Below are positions 35,784 to 47,437 of a stretch of DNA of 64,000 bases, in pieces. Each line of letters begins with the position of its first letter. Positions within the stretch are counted from its first letter, which is position 1. The notes beneath the pieces are model-generated. The model was given only the letters and a program-made list of their open reading frames with translations. It did no database searches and was not told where the DNA came from. Position numbers and translations under genes: made by a program. The stretch lies in contig SKCR01021103.1 in assembly GCA_019454045.1 (NCBI GenBank), forward strand, positions 45,165 to 109,164, written 5' to 3'. Source of the DNA: Zanthoxylum bungeanum. Its lineage: Eukaryota > Streptophyta > Magnoliopsida > Sapindales > Rutaceae.

Positions 35784-37970
35784 TATGTTTAAGCATGAAA
35801 TACATTAGGTTAAAATTTGGGTAAAATTGATTGAAGCATGTTCTTGTGAAATTTGATGAATGAGTATGCTTACATGTATATAAAATGATGTTATATGGAA
35901 TCAATTTTGAGAAAAATGCATTGGATGATTTTTCCCCAAAAACCTAGCCTTGGCCGAATGTGTATATTCATGGGATGGATTGGAATTTTTTGTGTACAAG
36001 ATCATTGGATGACTTAAAACGTATACGGGACGTAGATTAGTGATTCAATCGGATTGAAAAACAAATCGACACAAAAATCATCCCTTGGCCGAATGTAAAG
36101 GACATGTAAATGGACTTGATTTTTTGTTCAAATAAATGTTGGACATGTGTTTTGAACAAGTGATGATTAATAATAAATTGGTGTTTTGGAAATATTTGGT
36201 TTAATGTATTAATCATGGATTTACACTTTAATTAATTGGATTTTAAAATTTGGAATATTAAAATTTAATTAATGGGCTTAATTGTATTATTGGGCTTGAA
36301 TTATTATATTTGGGCATAATGGGTTTGGTTGGGCCAAGTTGATTTGGGCCAAAAGGATTGGATCCAATTTGGGCCTAAATCACTCCATTAAGTCCAAATA
36401 TAGTATAATGGCCTTTAAAGTTTAATTGGGCCTTATGGGCTTGAAATTGATTTTATGGCATTTAAGGGTGATTCCTTATTTGGGTTTGGCAATTGGGTTT
36501 GACCCACATTGACCAAAGCCCAAGCCTTAATAAATCAATTGAAAGCCCATCGGACTTTAATTAAACAAACATTGGATGTTAGTTGGGCTTTGAGACCCAA
36601 TTAGATTAGATTTAGAATCTAAGTCTTTAAAGCACATTAAAAGTGTAAACATTTAATTTGGAATTAAAATTAATTGAATTAGTATTGAATACGAATTAAA
36701 TTAGATTTAATAAGTAGTTCGATATAATTCGCGAATTCGTACCTTATGTACTTATTCTCAAACGAGTTGGACTCGCGCAAAATCAAAAACCGTTGTTTGA
36801 ACATTGGATGATCACTTTAACAAAGACTAATTAATTGGATTAGATTGGTTGTATAGCATGTCTTGATTGAATATATATGTATGTGATGAATGAATAGTGT
36901 ATATCAGATGGATATTAGAAGGGAAAGGGTAATTCTAGGAATTATTGTAAATTCGGAATTTATAAATTGGACCTGCGTGTCCAGCCTTATCTCTTTTATC
37001 TCTTTGTATTCTCTTCTCACCTAATTCCCCTCAATGTATATGAGGTTTCTCTTATTGTATTATGTAATTGGGTAGAAGTAGAATAGTGCTAGCGGGGAGA
37101 GGAAAGGGAGTGATTTGTTCTAGGAACAAGTTGTTTTATATATCCATCCCATATCGCTATTAATTTACTTTACGCGCTTTATGATGTTTTAGAAGCATGC
37201 TTAAGGGTGTATGATGATGAGACCTAACAAAGATAATAAATCGGTTGCCAATTACGCAAAAATCCCTCAATCTATATTAAGCGATTATCCTTCCATTGAA
37301 TGATTCTTGTTCAAGATCCAATTGGCATTGGTTTGTTGGCCAAAGTCAAGACCTTGTCAATTAGGATGTACTTGAATCATGAGAGTTATGTTCCACATCG
37401 GTGTCTAGTCCAAGTTGTGATTTGTTGGCCAAAGTCAAGATCACTTCTTGTCCAAAGACATTGATTACGAAACTTTCCTTGTCAATGGGTCCCGCTTAAC
37501 TGGAATCATTAGGTTTGTTGTGCCAAAGCCAAGGCCTAGATGATTCGGAGGATATGGTTAGAAAATATATTGGATACATTGGCATATGCAATATGTTTAG
37601 GACTTGGATGTCCACCTAACCGGATCTAGGAATTGGATTGGATCCAATTGATCTGTGAGATCTACCTAGTTAAGTAGCATACAGCTTGTTGGCCAAAGTC
37701 AAGGTTGTGCGTTATTTAACGGGATCCTAGCCCACTAGGAAATAGGATTTCCCGAGTTCTCAACAGAGGGGGGTTAGAGACTCGATGAAAATAGTGGGAG
37801 GCTAGTATGTGAATTTGCAATTTCGTTCAGATACTTTGCCTTACGCGTCTTTCAAAATTATTTCGTCTATTTTTAAAATTAGTTGGACTAATACATTGTT
37901 ATTTTTTCTTGTAACAGTTTGACTGTACCCATTCTATCGTCAACTAGATAGTTAGACTGTCGTAGTTGAG
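35784..37970 (+). other. Long untranslated leader of element A
   Basis: About 2.2 kb between the primer site and gag with no conserved sense frame. It contains ten TGGGCY/RGCCCA motifs in 36270-36600 and four copies of a TTTGTTGGCCAAAGTCAAG block (37332, 37431, 37514 variant, 37685). The 3' end carries GGAGGCTAG and AGTTGGACT repeats just before the gag ATG. Confidence 0.75.
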
Positions 37971-38824
37971 ATGGCTAGCAAGGGAAATGTGCGTGACATC
38001 ATCATGGGTGATAATGTCTTAAAGGCACAAACTTCGCTGACTGGGAAATGAACCTCAAGATAGTACTTGGGGCTGAGAGGCTACTGTATACTATACAGAC
38101 ACCTCTCCCGCCTAGACCCACTGAGCCACTTGAGCTGGAGTTATGGAAAACTCACAGCGAGGATTGTGACACAGCTCAGGCTGTTATGTTAGCTTCAATG
38201 ACTCAACACTTTCGTCGCCAGAATAGGGACTTGGATCCTTATAACATGATGGCTAGACTGCAAGATCTCCATCGCACCAATAAGCGGATGGAGAGGTATG
38301 AGTTGGTGAAGAAACTCTTCCGCACCCGAATGACTGAAGGCACATCAGTTGAGGTCCACGGGACTCAAATGATCGCCGATATTGATGAGTTGGCCAATAT
38401 GGGAATAGTCTTGGAGGCTGAGCTGACTGTAGATTTGATCTTACAATCACTTCCCGATACTTGGAAACAAATCATAATCAACTATAAGTTGATGGATACC
38501 GATGACACTCTTGGAGAGCTGTTATCCATGCTGAAGGAGTCTGAAAAAGAACTCCTAAAATGGGGCAAGCGCGAGGCGCACTATGCATCGACCTCTCAGG
38601 GGCCAAGGCTGGGCCCAAGGCACTGGAGGGGTGAAGAGAGGGAATATAAGAACAAGGGTAAAGGCAAGTTGACAAAGGCTTTTGGGAAGCCAAGGGACAG
38701 GTCTCAAGATGTCTGCCTCAAATGCGGCAAAAAGGGTCACTGGAAACGTGACTGCCGAGTAGGCAAAGGACAGAGGGAGGATATCAAGGCAGGCAAGGCT
38801 CTAGCCTCTGGTACGTTTTATTGA
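37971..38824 (+). pseudogene. Element A gag
   Basis: Starts MASKGNVRDIIMGDNV at 37971. A missing base near 38017 shifts the frame, and the main body is open from 38048 to 38824 (258 codons) with the Gag helical core (LMDTDDTLGELLSMLKE) and the zinc knuckle VCLKCGKKGHWKRDC (CX2CX4HX4C). A second slip near 38815 creates the TGA at 38822-38824; protease follows within 40 bp. The product would package element RNA into virus-like particles in the cytoplasm. Confidence 0.92.
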
Positions 38825-40380
38825 AATAAATATGACTACTTCTAGTCTTAAAAATTGGATTTTTGATTCTGGTTGTGCTGCTCATATTTGTACTGATTTG
38901 CAGGATCTGCAGAATAGCAGGGTGCTGGCTTCAGGGGAGGTTGACCTACGAGTCAAAACGGAACTCCAGTTGCTGTTTTGGCTGTAGGAACTTTTTTTGG
39001 AACTGCCCTCGGGGCATGTACTCAAACTTTTGAACTGTTTTATATACCTAGTTTAACTAGGAATATCATATCTGTATCTTTGTTAACCCAGCATGGGTAC
39101 TTTTGTATTTAGAAATACTGGGTGTTATTTATATAAAAATGATGCAGAAAATTTGCACTGCTGTTGCAAATAATGGTCTTTATATTTTGAATATAAATGA
39201 ATCTCCTAAACATAAAATGACAAACAAAAGGCTCAAAAAGAGTAATCTAAAAGATGAAGCTTACATGTGGCATTGTCGTCTAGGACACATCAACAAGACT
39301 CGCATATCCACACTTTCGAAGAGTGGGTACTTGGACGAATTTGATCTTAATTCATATGAAGTCTGCGAATCTTGTCTTTTAGGCAAAATGCCTAAATCAC
39401 CTTTTAGCGGTAAAGGTGAACGTGCCACAGAACTGTTAGCCCTCGTTCATAGTGACGTTTGTGGGCCCATGTCTAGCCAGGCTAGAGGTGGATATCTTTA
39501 CTTCGTAACCTTTACGGATGATACATCTCGTTATGGTTATGTGTATCTAATGAGACACAAGTCGGAAACTTTGAGAAATTCAAAGAGTTTCGACACGAAG
39601 TAGAAAAGCAAACAGGCAAGAGTATTAAGGCATTGCGGTCAGACCGTGGTGGCGAATACTTAAGTTATGAGTTTCAAGATTACTTGAAAGAATATGGTAT
39701 TCTTTCACAGTGGACTCCTCCTGGAACACCGCAATTAAACGGGGTGTGTCTGAACGGAGAAACCGTACCTTGCTAGACATGGTAAGGTCGATGATGAGTC
39801 GCCACTGAGCTACCAATATCCTTCTGGGGATACGCATTAGACAGTGCAGACTTATTTTGAATAAGGTTCCGTCAAAGTCTGTTGAACAGACTCCATACGA
39901 GATATGGACAGGAAGGAAACCGGGTTTCTCTTTCCTGAAGATTTGGGGATGCTGGGCATATGTTAAACGTTTGGAAGGAACCAAACTAGAACCCAAATCA
40001 GATAAATGCCTTTTCGTGGGATATCCTAGGGAACCAAAGGATATTACTTCTATCACCCACAAGAGAACAAAGTATTTGTTGCTCTGCATGCATTTTTCCT
40101 TGAGAAGGAATTTCTAGATGCAGTGGTAAGTGGGAGGAAAGTGGAGCTCGATGAAAATCGTAGTGATACTGTTCCTGGCAATGAATCAATGACGGAACAT
40201 GAAAAGACCATCCGGAATGAGTCTGTACCACAATCTTCATATACACAAGGACCGCGTAGGTCGGAGAGAGTCAGGACAATACCTGAAAGGTATGGGTACC
40301 TGATCTCGCCTCATGTAGATATTAATCTTATTGAGGATAATGAACCGACTACGTATGAGGAAAAGCATACAAGATATTGA
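38825..40380 (+). pseudogene. Element A protease and integrase
   Basis: Protease: NWIFDSG (about 38851-38872) with the catalytic Asp. The GAG-pre-integrase zinc region (WHCRLGHINKTR ... CESCLLGKM) lies in 39103-39603, followed by LVHSDVCGP (first catalytic Asp). The second Asp block (SDRGGEY, about 39638) and the RNRT block follow in shifted frames. The C-terminal region DKCLFVGYPREPK and PRRSERVR lies in 39857-40380. Frame breaks occur near 39570 (T run), 39745, 39805, 40035 (A run) and 40365. The SSQARGG codon CAG and the later Tyr codon TAC are intact here, unlike in C, D and E. Confidence 0.9.
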
Positions 40381-41430
40381 TTCCGCTTTATGGCAAGAAG
40401 CCATGAAGTCCGAGATGGATTCCATGTATGCCAACCAAGTTTGGACACTGGTTGATGCACCAGAAGGCGTAAAGCCTATTGGATGCAGATGGATCTTCAA
40501 GAAGAAGACCGACATGGATGGCAAACGTGAACATACAAAGCTAGGCTTGTAGCAAAGGGGTATCGTCAACAATATGGTGTTGATTATGACGAAACTTTCT
40601 CACCCGTTGCCATGATTAAATCCATTCGGATAATGCTTGCAATAGCTGCATATTTCGATTACGAGATATGGCAGATGGACGTTAAAACCGCTTTCCTTAA
40701 CGGAAACCTTTTAGAGGATGTTTATATGCAACAGCCTGACGGTTTTATCGTACCTAGACTTGCAAACAAGGTTTGTAAGTTAAATCGATCCATTTATGGA
40801 TTGAAGCAAGCATCACGGTCATGGAATCAACATTTTGATGAGATCATAAAAGAATATGATTTCGTGCAAAACGAAGATGACCATTGTGTATACAAGAAGA
40901 CTAGTGGGAGAGCACTGACTTTTATTGTCCTTTATGTCGACGATGTATTGCTTATAGGCAATGACATTCCCATGCTAACGTCGGTAAAAGCTTGGCTTTC
41001 ACTAAAATTCTCCATGAAAGATCTGGGAGAAGCAGCCTTCATTCTGGGAATAAAGATCTAACGGGATAGATCTAGAAAGCTGCTTGGACTCTCCCAGAGT
41101 ACATATATTGACAAAGTGTTGAAGCGATTCAGCATGGATCAATCCAAGAAGGGATTGATGCCAATGTTACGTGGTATCTCTCTGTCTAAGGACATGTGTC
41201 CTAAGACTCAAGAAGAGAGAGATAACATGAGTCGGATACCGTTCGCCTCGGCAGTCGGATCGATCATGTATGCCCTGATATGTACGCGACCTGATGTGTC
41301 ATATGCTTTGAGCATGTGCAGTCGCTATCAGGCCGATCCAGGTGAAGGTCACTGGATGGCAGTTAAGAATATCCTTAAGTATCTTAGACGAACTAAGGAT
41401 GCTTTCTTAAATTACGGAGAAGGAGAACTT
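40381..41430 (+). pseudogene. Element A reverse transcriptase
   Basis: QVWTLVDAPEGVKPIGCRW (about 40437), then a clean stretch 40612-41061 with MDVKTAFLNGNLLEDVYM, IYGLKQASRSWN and the YVDD active site (codons from 40933). A TAA at 41059-41061 interrupts DLGEAAFILGIKI, and the frame resumes at 41116 with DMCPKTQEERD and RPDVSYALSMCSRYQ. Further breaks are near 40530. RT copies element RNA to cDNA in the particle. Confidence 0.9.
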
Positions 41431-41921
41431 GCGGTATCTGGGTATGCTGATGCAAGTTTCCAAACCGACAAGGACGACTTCAAGTCGCAATCTGGGTACA
41501 TTTTTTGTTGGAATAACGGCGAGCAGTGAGCTGGAAATCTTCCAAGCAAGATACTGTTGCCGATTCAACAACAGAAGCAGAGTACATCGCTGCGTCGGAA
41601 GCAGCAAAGGAGGCAGTTTGGATCCGAAAATTCCTAATCGGATTAGGAGTAGTTCCATTAGCTGCTGAGCCCGTTCCATTGTATTGTGACAATAACGGGG
41701 CTATAGCACAAGCTAAGGAACCAAGGTCTCATCAACGATCCAAGCATGTTCTTCGGCGGTACCATCTGATTCGGGAGATTATACATCGTGGTGATGTAAA
41801 GGTCGAGAAGGTCGCATCAGATAACAACATTGCAGATCCGCTGACGAAGGCTGTTTATACGCATGTGTTTGAGCGACACATACATAGTTCAGGTATTAGA
41901 TGCTTGAGTGACTGGCTATAG
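41431..41921 (+). pseudogene. Element A RNase H
   Basis: GYADASFQTDKDDFKSQSGY, then after a break near 41525 the open part to 41921 with AEYIAASEAAKEAVW and LYCDNNGAIAQAKEP, ending ...CLSDWL at TAG 41919-41921. RNase H removes RNA from the hybrid and leaves the polypurine primer that follows directly. Confidence 0.9.
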
Positions 41922-41935
41922 GCCAAGTGGGAGAT
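41922..41935 (+). other. Polypurine tract of element A
   Basis: GCCAAGTGGGAGAT abuts the 3' LTR and overlaps nothing coding (the pol stop ends at 41921). Confidence 0.9.
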
Positions 41936-43862
41936 TGTTAGACATTATGACCCATAGCGTCACTGTTTTGTAAATGATATTGTATTATTGTACAAAATTA
42001 ACTATGTGATAATGAAATTGCCTTTTGCCATTTTGTAATTTATTTACTTTGATATATAAATGTCGAAAGTCCATATGATTAGTTCCGTACTGAGATGATA
42101 TGAGACAGTATCAATACATAAAGGATTAATCATTAAATATCCCTAGTCGGCGTATTATCGAGATAGGACATCGATAATGCGGAATAGACTAGTATTGCAC
42201 TTGTGCACGTTGTGAGGGCACAACAGCATAGTTCTCATATATTTAAGTATGGATACTTATGCAAGTGCGATAGGAGGTTGTGTTTTACCGATGGTACGGA
42301 AAACAGCTTCGCTCTGGATAGACCCCGCGGAATCCCATTGGTAGTATGTCTGCGTGTCTATGGGAGGCCGCATCAGGGTAGGTGTATATGGTCTTAACCT
42401 GAGACTTGCATCGCTAGTAGACTTGCGACAATCGGTAAACTTTGGTTTTGGTGGTTGGGGGGCTTTAACCAGTTCTGTGTTCACCACTTCTGGGTTTATC
42501 AGGAATCGTAGTGTACTAGGTGTGATGTCAAGATGGAAGTGTCACTTCAGACATATGGAGTTGATGATCGCGCAGGATACAGAACTAGTACTCTAAAAAA
42601 GGTTGCAACCGTCGGGGCAATATGACTAGGTCAAGATTGTCCGATTTAAAGAGACTAGTTGCTTGATGTCCGATATATGTTTCGTACGGGGTAGACACAT
42701 CTCCAGCCCCAGGCCTAACATGTGATCGTCCGATACTGGATCGATGTACACAATACTACGATATACTACGCTTGATATAGATCTAATATTCCAATAAGAA
42801 TATTTCTGGAGAATTGGGTAGGCATCGCGCTTTGTTAGAAGCCAACCTTGTCTTGTAAATCGGTTAAAAAACGTAGTACTAGGTACGTACGTGTTCGGAT
42901 TATCCGACGGCCGTATTTACTGCCAACATATCCGGAGATCTCTCGGGTCGCTTCCTGAAGATTCACCTATGATATTTGATTCGAACTTTATTAATCTTGG
43001 ATTAATTACGGAGAAACTTTATCTTGGATAAAATTCCTTATTTTGAGAGAAAACGATTAATTTGGAATTAATCGGTAAAACAATATATTTGATATATTAA
43101 ACGAAATTAGATTTCGACGCGGAATTAAAATCGGATTTTAATTCGGGCAAACGAATTAATTTAGAATTAATTCGTTAGCGACGTGAATAGTAATTTCGCT
43201 AGGCATAATATTTAATTTACGTTGCGACGGAAATTCGTTAATTCGGAATTAGCGAAAACCGAGCCCGAAGTGTTTGCGGACACATTCGTGTTTTGAAACG
43301 AGTGGGACCCGCAAGTCACATCGCGAAGTCACATCACTTGACATGACTAGGTGATAGAAGTCACAAATCACTTTATTAAAGTGACATCTAGTCACTATTC
43401 ATGAAAGATGTTGGTGGAGGCATTTAATGCCTTTTTTGGAGGGAAAAAAAGTCTTGACTTTTGCAAAGATATACCAAATATTTTGGTATTAGATTATTTA
43501 TTATTGTTTTAGAAACAAAATATTAGAAATCAAAAAGCTCTCCTCTTTCTCTCAAAAAACCGAAACTTCTCTAAGGGCAAAGGAAGATTTTTTCTTCATT
43601 TTCTCTTTTGCTAGCACATCTTGGAATCAATGAGAGGTGATAGGGAAACCACCTTGGAGCTTGGATTCACAAAGCTTGGAGCTTTCTTCCATTTCTTCAC
43701 CTTGGCCAAACTTCAAGGATCTTGGGGCTTCCATCTTTGTTCATCTTCTTCATCACAAAGCTTTGTAAGTATGATTCCGCCATGCTTCAAGTTTATTATA
43801 TATTCATTTTTGTTGTATTTCATATGCTTGATCTTTCCTGGGACAAATAATAGAAACCAACA
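41936..43862 (+). repeat. 3' LTR of element A
   Basis: 1927 bp, collinear with 33845-35770. Differences are scattered substitutions plus several one-base changes in A runs. Followed by the right target copy ATTCA. Confidence 0.95.
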
Positions 43863-43867
43863 ATTCA

Positions 43868-45303
43868 CGCATCCCAACCATGTATTCATACAAGCATGTT
43901 ATCAATCAATCTAATCCAATTAATTAATCTGATAATTAATGATCATCCAATGTGTTCAAACAACGATTTGATTTTTGTTTGAGTCAAACTCGTTTTACGA
44001 ATAAGTACTCAAAGTACGAATTCTCGAATTAAATTAAACTACATAATTAAATCCAATTTAATACGTATTTAATTCTAATTCACTATTTAATTCCAAATTA
44101 AAATATACACTTTTATTAACGAACCTTCTACGATTTAAATTCCAAAATTCAATCGTTATGGGTCTCAAAGCCCAATTAACGTCCAACGTTTATTTAATTA
44201 AAGTCCAATGGGCTTTTAATTAATTCTCTTAAGGCGTGGACTTTTGGTCAACTCGGGTCAAACCGATAACCAAAGTCCAATCCGGGAGTTACCCCATAAG
44301 CCTTTAAATTAATTTTGGCCCATTAGGCCCAATTAAATAATTAAGGTTCATTAAGTCATAATTGGACTTTATGGATGCGGTTTTGGGCCTAATTGGATCC
44401 AACCAATTTTGCCTAAACCCAACTTTGTACAACAAAGCCCAAAAGCCCAATTACAATTTATAAGGCCCAATTTCCAAAAACAAACCCAATTAATTAACTT
44501 ATAAAATTCCAAATTTCATAATTAATTAACCTAAGTGCCATGCATAATTAACCTAAGTGCCATGCATAATTAACCACCTAATTAATATTTCTAAAACATC
44601 ATTAGCATACTTAATCATGCATTTCAACATCAAATAGTGTCCAACACAATTTATCAAAATCAAATCCAATTTACATGCTTTAAAGTCTCTTGGCAATTGG
44701 GAATTTTATGTCCGATTCGAATTCAATCCAATTAATTTCACAATCGACATTCAATCATGTTCCCAAATGATTTCCAACACATCCAATGTTCAAAAATCAA
44801 AAAATCCAAGACATTTAGGGTTCTTTAATTTCGGCCATCATAAGCAATTTGGGGAAATTTGTTCCAAACACAATTTCAACAAATTGATCCAATCAATCTT
44901 AAATTAAACATACTTTAAGCATTCTCATTCATCCAATTTCACAAATATGCTCAAAATCAAGTTTACCAAATTGTCACTTATGCCAACATAAAAATTGGGG
45001 GGAAATTTGTCCAAACACAATTTCTTCAAAAAGATCCAATCAATCATTAATTCAACAACATTTAAGCATACTTAATCAATCAATAATCAAATCATGCTTC
45101 AATTGATTTTACCCAATTTGTCATGCCAAAATTGGGAAGGGGAAAATTGAATCCAATCCAATTTTATGAAATTGATCATGCACAACGTCAATCATCAACA
45201 TACAAGCATACTTTAACATCCAATTTAACCAAATCATGCTTCAATTGATTATCCCCAATTTTACCCTAACTTTTTCATGCTTGATCAAAGCTCAAGATAC
45301 CAT
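43868..45303 (-). other. Element D leader, part 1, with primer site
   Basis: Continues D on the minus strand from its 5' LTR to the A insertion point. The primer site on the minus strand (45302-45290) reads TGGTATCTTGAGC, altered from the initiator-Met sequence. The stretch contains many GGCCCA/AAGCCCA motifs (about 44160-44470) and no open frame of note. Confidence 0.8.
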
Positions 45304-47412
45304 TGTTGAGTTCGTATTTAGGTCCCAAAATCAACAAATCAAGCAAGAAAAACGCATGAATACATCAAAGGAGTAAGGCGGAAACATAACTCACATTGAT
45401 TGGTTAGATGCTAGGAAGAAACAAAACCCATTTTCTTCTTTGTTGGAGGTTCGGCCAAGGCATTTCCAAGGGGGTAGAGTGGTCGGTTTTGATGGTTGAA
45501 GCACCTCCAAAATTCGGCCATGGTCATCACCATTGAAGCTCCAAGCTTCAAGCTTTCCATGCCTCAAATTCGTTTCCCTATCACCTATGTAAAACCCAGG
45601 TGTGTGCTAGCACTCTTTCTTCTTCTTTGTCTTTGATCAAACCAAAAATGAAGAAGAATTTGGCTCAAAGCCGTGAGAGAAGAGAAGAAGATTTTTGGCT
45701 CCAAAAAGAGCAAAAACGTGAAGGGAGCGGGAGAAAGCAATTCGGTTTTGCTTGGTTGGTAGAGAGAAAAGAAAATGATTTACATATATATTTATTTCAT
45801 TTTCAAAAAATGAAATCAAATACAAAAAGTCAAAAAGCAAAATGCTTTTCAATCACATCTCTTTTACTTTAGTCACATCACTCCACTTTTACTTTAAGTC
45901 ACATCACCTTTAACAAAGTGACATGTTGTCAAGTCACATCACTCAAAGTGATAATTGATTTGACGCATGATGTGACTAACGATTTGACGCTTGATGTGAC
46001 TTGCATGCCGCGCTCGAATTCGAAATGCGAATGCGCTCGTAATCACTCTCGGCCTCGGGTTCGCTAATTCCAATTAACGAATTTTCCGTCGCATCGTAAT
46101 TAAATGATTACGCCTAGCGAAATCACTATTCACGTCGCTACGAATTAATTCTAAATTAATTCGTTCGCCCGAGTAAAATCCAATTTTAATTCCGCGTCGA
46201 AATCCAATTTCATATAATATATCGGATATATTATTTTATCGAATAATTCCAAATAATCGTTCTCTCTCTTTAATTAATATTTATCATAGATAAAATATCT
46301 CTGTAATTAATCCCAGATTAATTTTCTCTCTCTTCTAATTAATCCCAGAGATTAATTAAAGTGCGAGTCATACATCATCGGTGAATCTTTGGTAAGCGAC
46401 CCATGAGATCTCCGGGTATGTTGGCAGTAATACGGTCGTCGGACTATCCGAACACGTAAGTACCTCGTACTACGTTTATACCGATTTACAAGACAATGTT
46501 GGCTTCTAGCAAAGCGACATGCCTACCCAATTCTCCAGAAATATTCTTATAGGAATATATAGATCTGTATCAAGCGTAGTATACTAAGAGTTGTGCATAT
46601 CGGTCCAGTATCGGATAGTCACGTGCTAGGGCTGGGGCTGGATAAGTGTCTGCCCCGTCTGAAACACATATCGGATGTCTGGTAACATAGTCTCTATAAT
46701 CGGATATTCATGACCTGGTCACAATATCCCGATTGGTTGCACAACACTCAAGAGCACTAGTACCGTATCCTGCGTGACATCATCTCCACTATGACTGAAG
46801 TGATACTTCCATCTTGACATCACACCCAATACACTACGACTCTCTGATAAACCCAGAAGTGGTGTACTCAGAACCGGTAAAAGCCCTGTACCACCAAGAC
46901 CAAAGTCTACCGATTATCGCAAGTATTAGCGATGTAAGTCTCAGGTTAAGACTATACACACCTACCTTGATTTCGGCCTCCCATAGACACATAGTCATAA
47001 TACCAATGGGATTCCAAGGGGTCTATCCAGAGCGAAGCTGTTTCCCGTACCATCGGTGAAACACGACCTCCTATCGCACTTGCATAAGTATCTGATACTT
47101 ATATATATGAGAACTATGCCGTTGTGCCCTCACAACGCGCACAAGTGCAATACTAGCCTATTCCGCATTATCGATGTCCAGTCTCGATAATACTCCGGCT
47201 AGGGAAATTTAATGATTAATCTTTCGGGGATTGATACTGTCTCATATCATTCTCAATCCAGGAACTAATCATAGGGACCTCTCTTCATTTATACATCTAT
47301 GGTGATCTAATCACAAATGATGAGAGTGCAATTTCCTTGTCACATAGTTAATTTGCTACAACAACACAATGATCTGTGCAAATAGTGACTCTATGGGTCA
47401 TTTTGTCCAACA
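45304..47412 (-). repeat. 5' LTR of element D
   Basis: 2109 bp, near-identical to 27463-29580. Its left edge (plus coordinates) TGTTGAGTTCG is the LTR end and its right edge TCCAACA is the LTR start. Followed by CTTGG (target copy) and then the last 20 bp of the C LTR. Confidence 0.92.
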
Positions 47413-47417
47413 CTTGG

Positions 47418-47437
47418 GACTTAATAGAAACCCAACA
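47418..47437 (+). repeat. Displaced last 20 bp of the C 5' LTR
   Basis: Ends GAAACCCAACA like the E LTR (57031). Directly followed by ATGGTATTTTGAGCC, a decayed primer site starting at 47439. Confidence 0.8.

Larger units (their letters stand above)
33845..43862 (+). mobile_element. Ty1/copia LTR retrotransposon A, structurally complete
   Basis: LTRs 33845-35770 (1926 bp) and 41936-43862 (1927 bp), TG...CA ends, perfect 5-bp target duplication ATTCA at 33840-33844 and 43863-43867, primer site TGGTATCAGAGC, a 2.2 kb leader, gag-PR-INT-RT-RH order, and polypurine tract. Total 10,018 bp. At least twenty LTR differences were seen on reading, so the element is young but not brand new. It is inserted in the leader of D in the opposite orientation. 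Its coding region has about ten frame breaks, most of them one base. Confidence 0.96.
27463..47412 (-). mobile_element. Ty1/copia element D, complete but with a dead pol; contains element A
   Basis: Minus-strand element with 5' LTR 45304-47412, leader, fossil gag-pol, polypurine tract and 3' LTR 27463-29580. Target duplication CTTGG at 27458-27462 and 47413-47417. Removing A (33845-43862 plus one ATTCA copy) leaves about 9.9 kb, the same size as A. The two LTRs (2109 and 2118 bp) differ by only a few bases per hundred (2 differences in the first 135 bp), so insertion was recent, yet the coding region is heavily decayed. Confidence 0.92.

Noticed and set aside
45304..47412. Solo LTR
   Set aside because: It is followed on its own strand by a primer site and leader, and its partner LTR with matching CTTGG is at 27463-29580; it is the 5' LTR of D.
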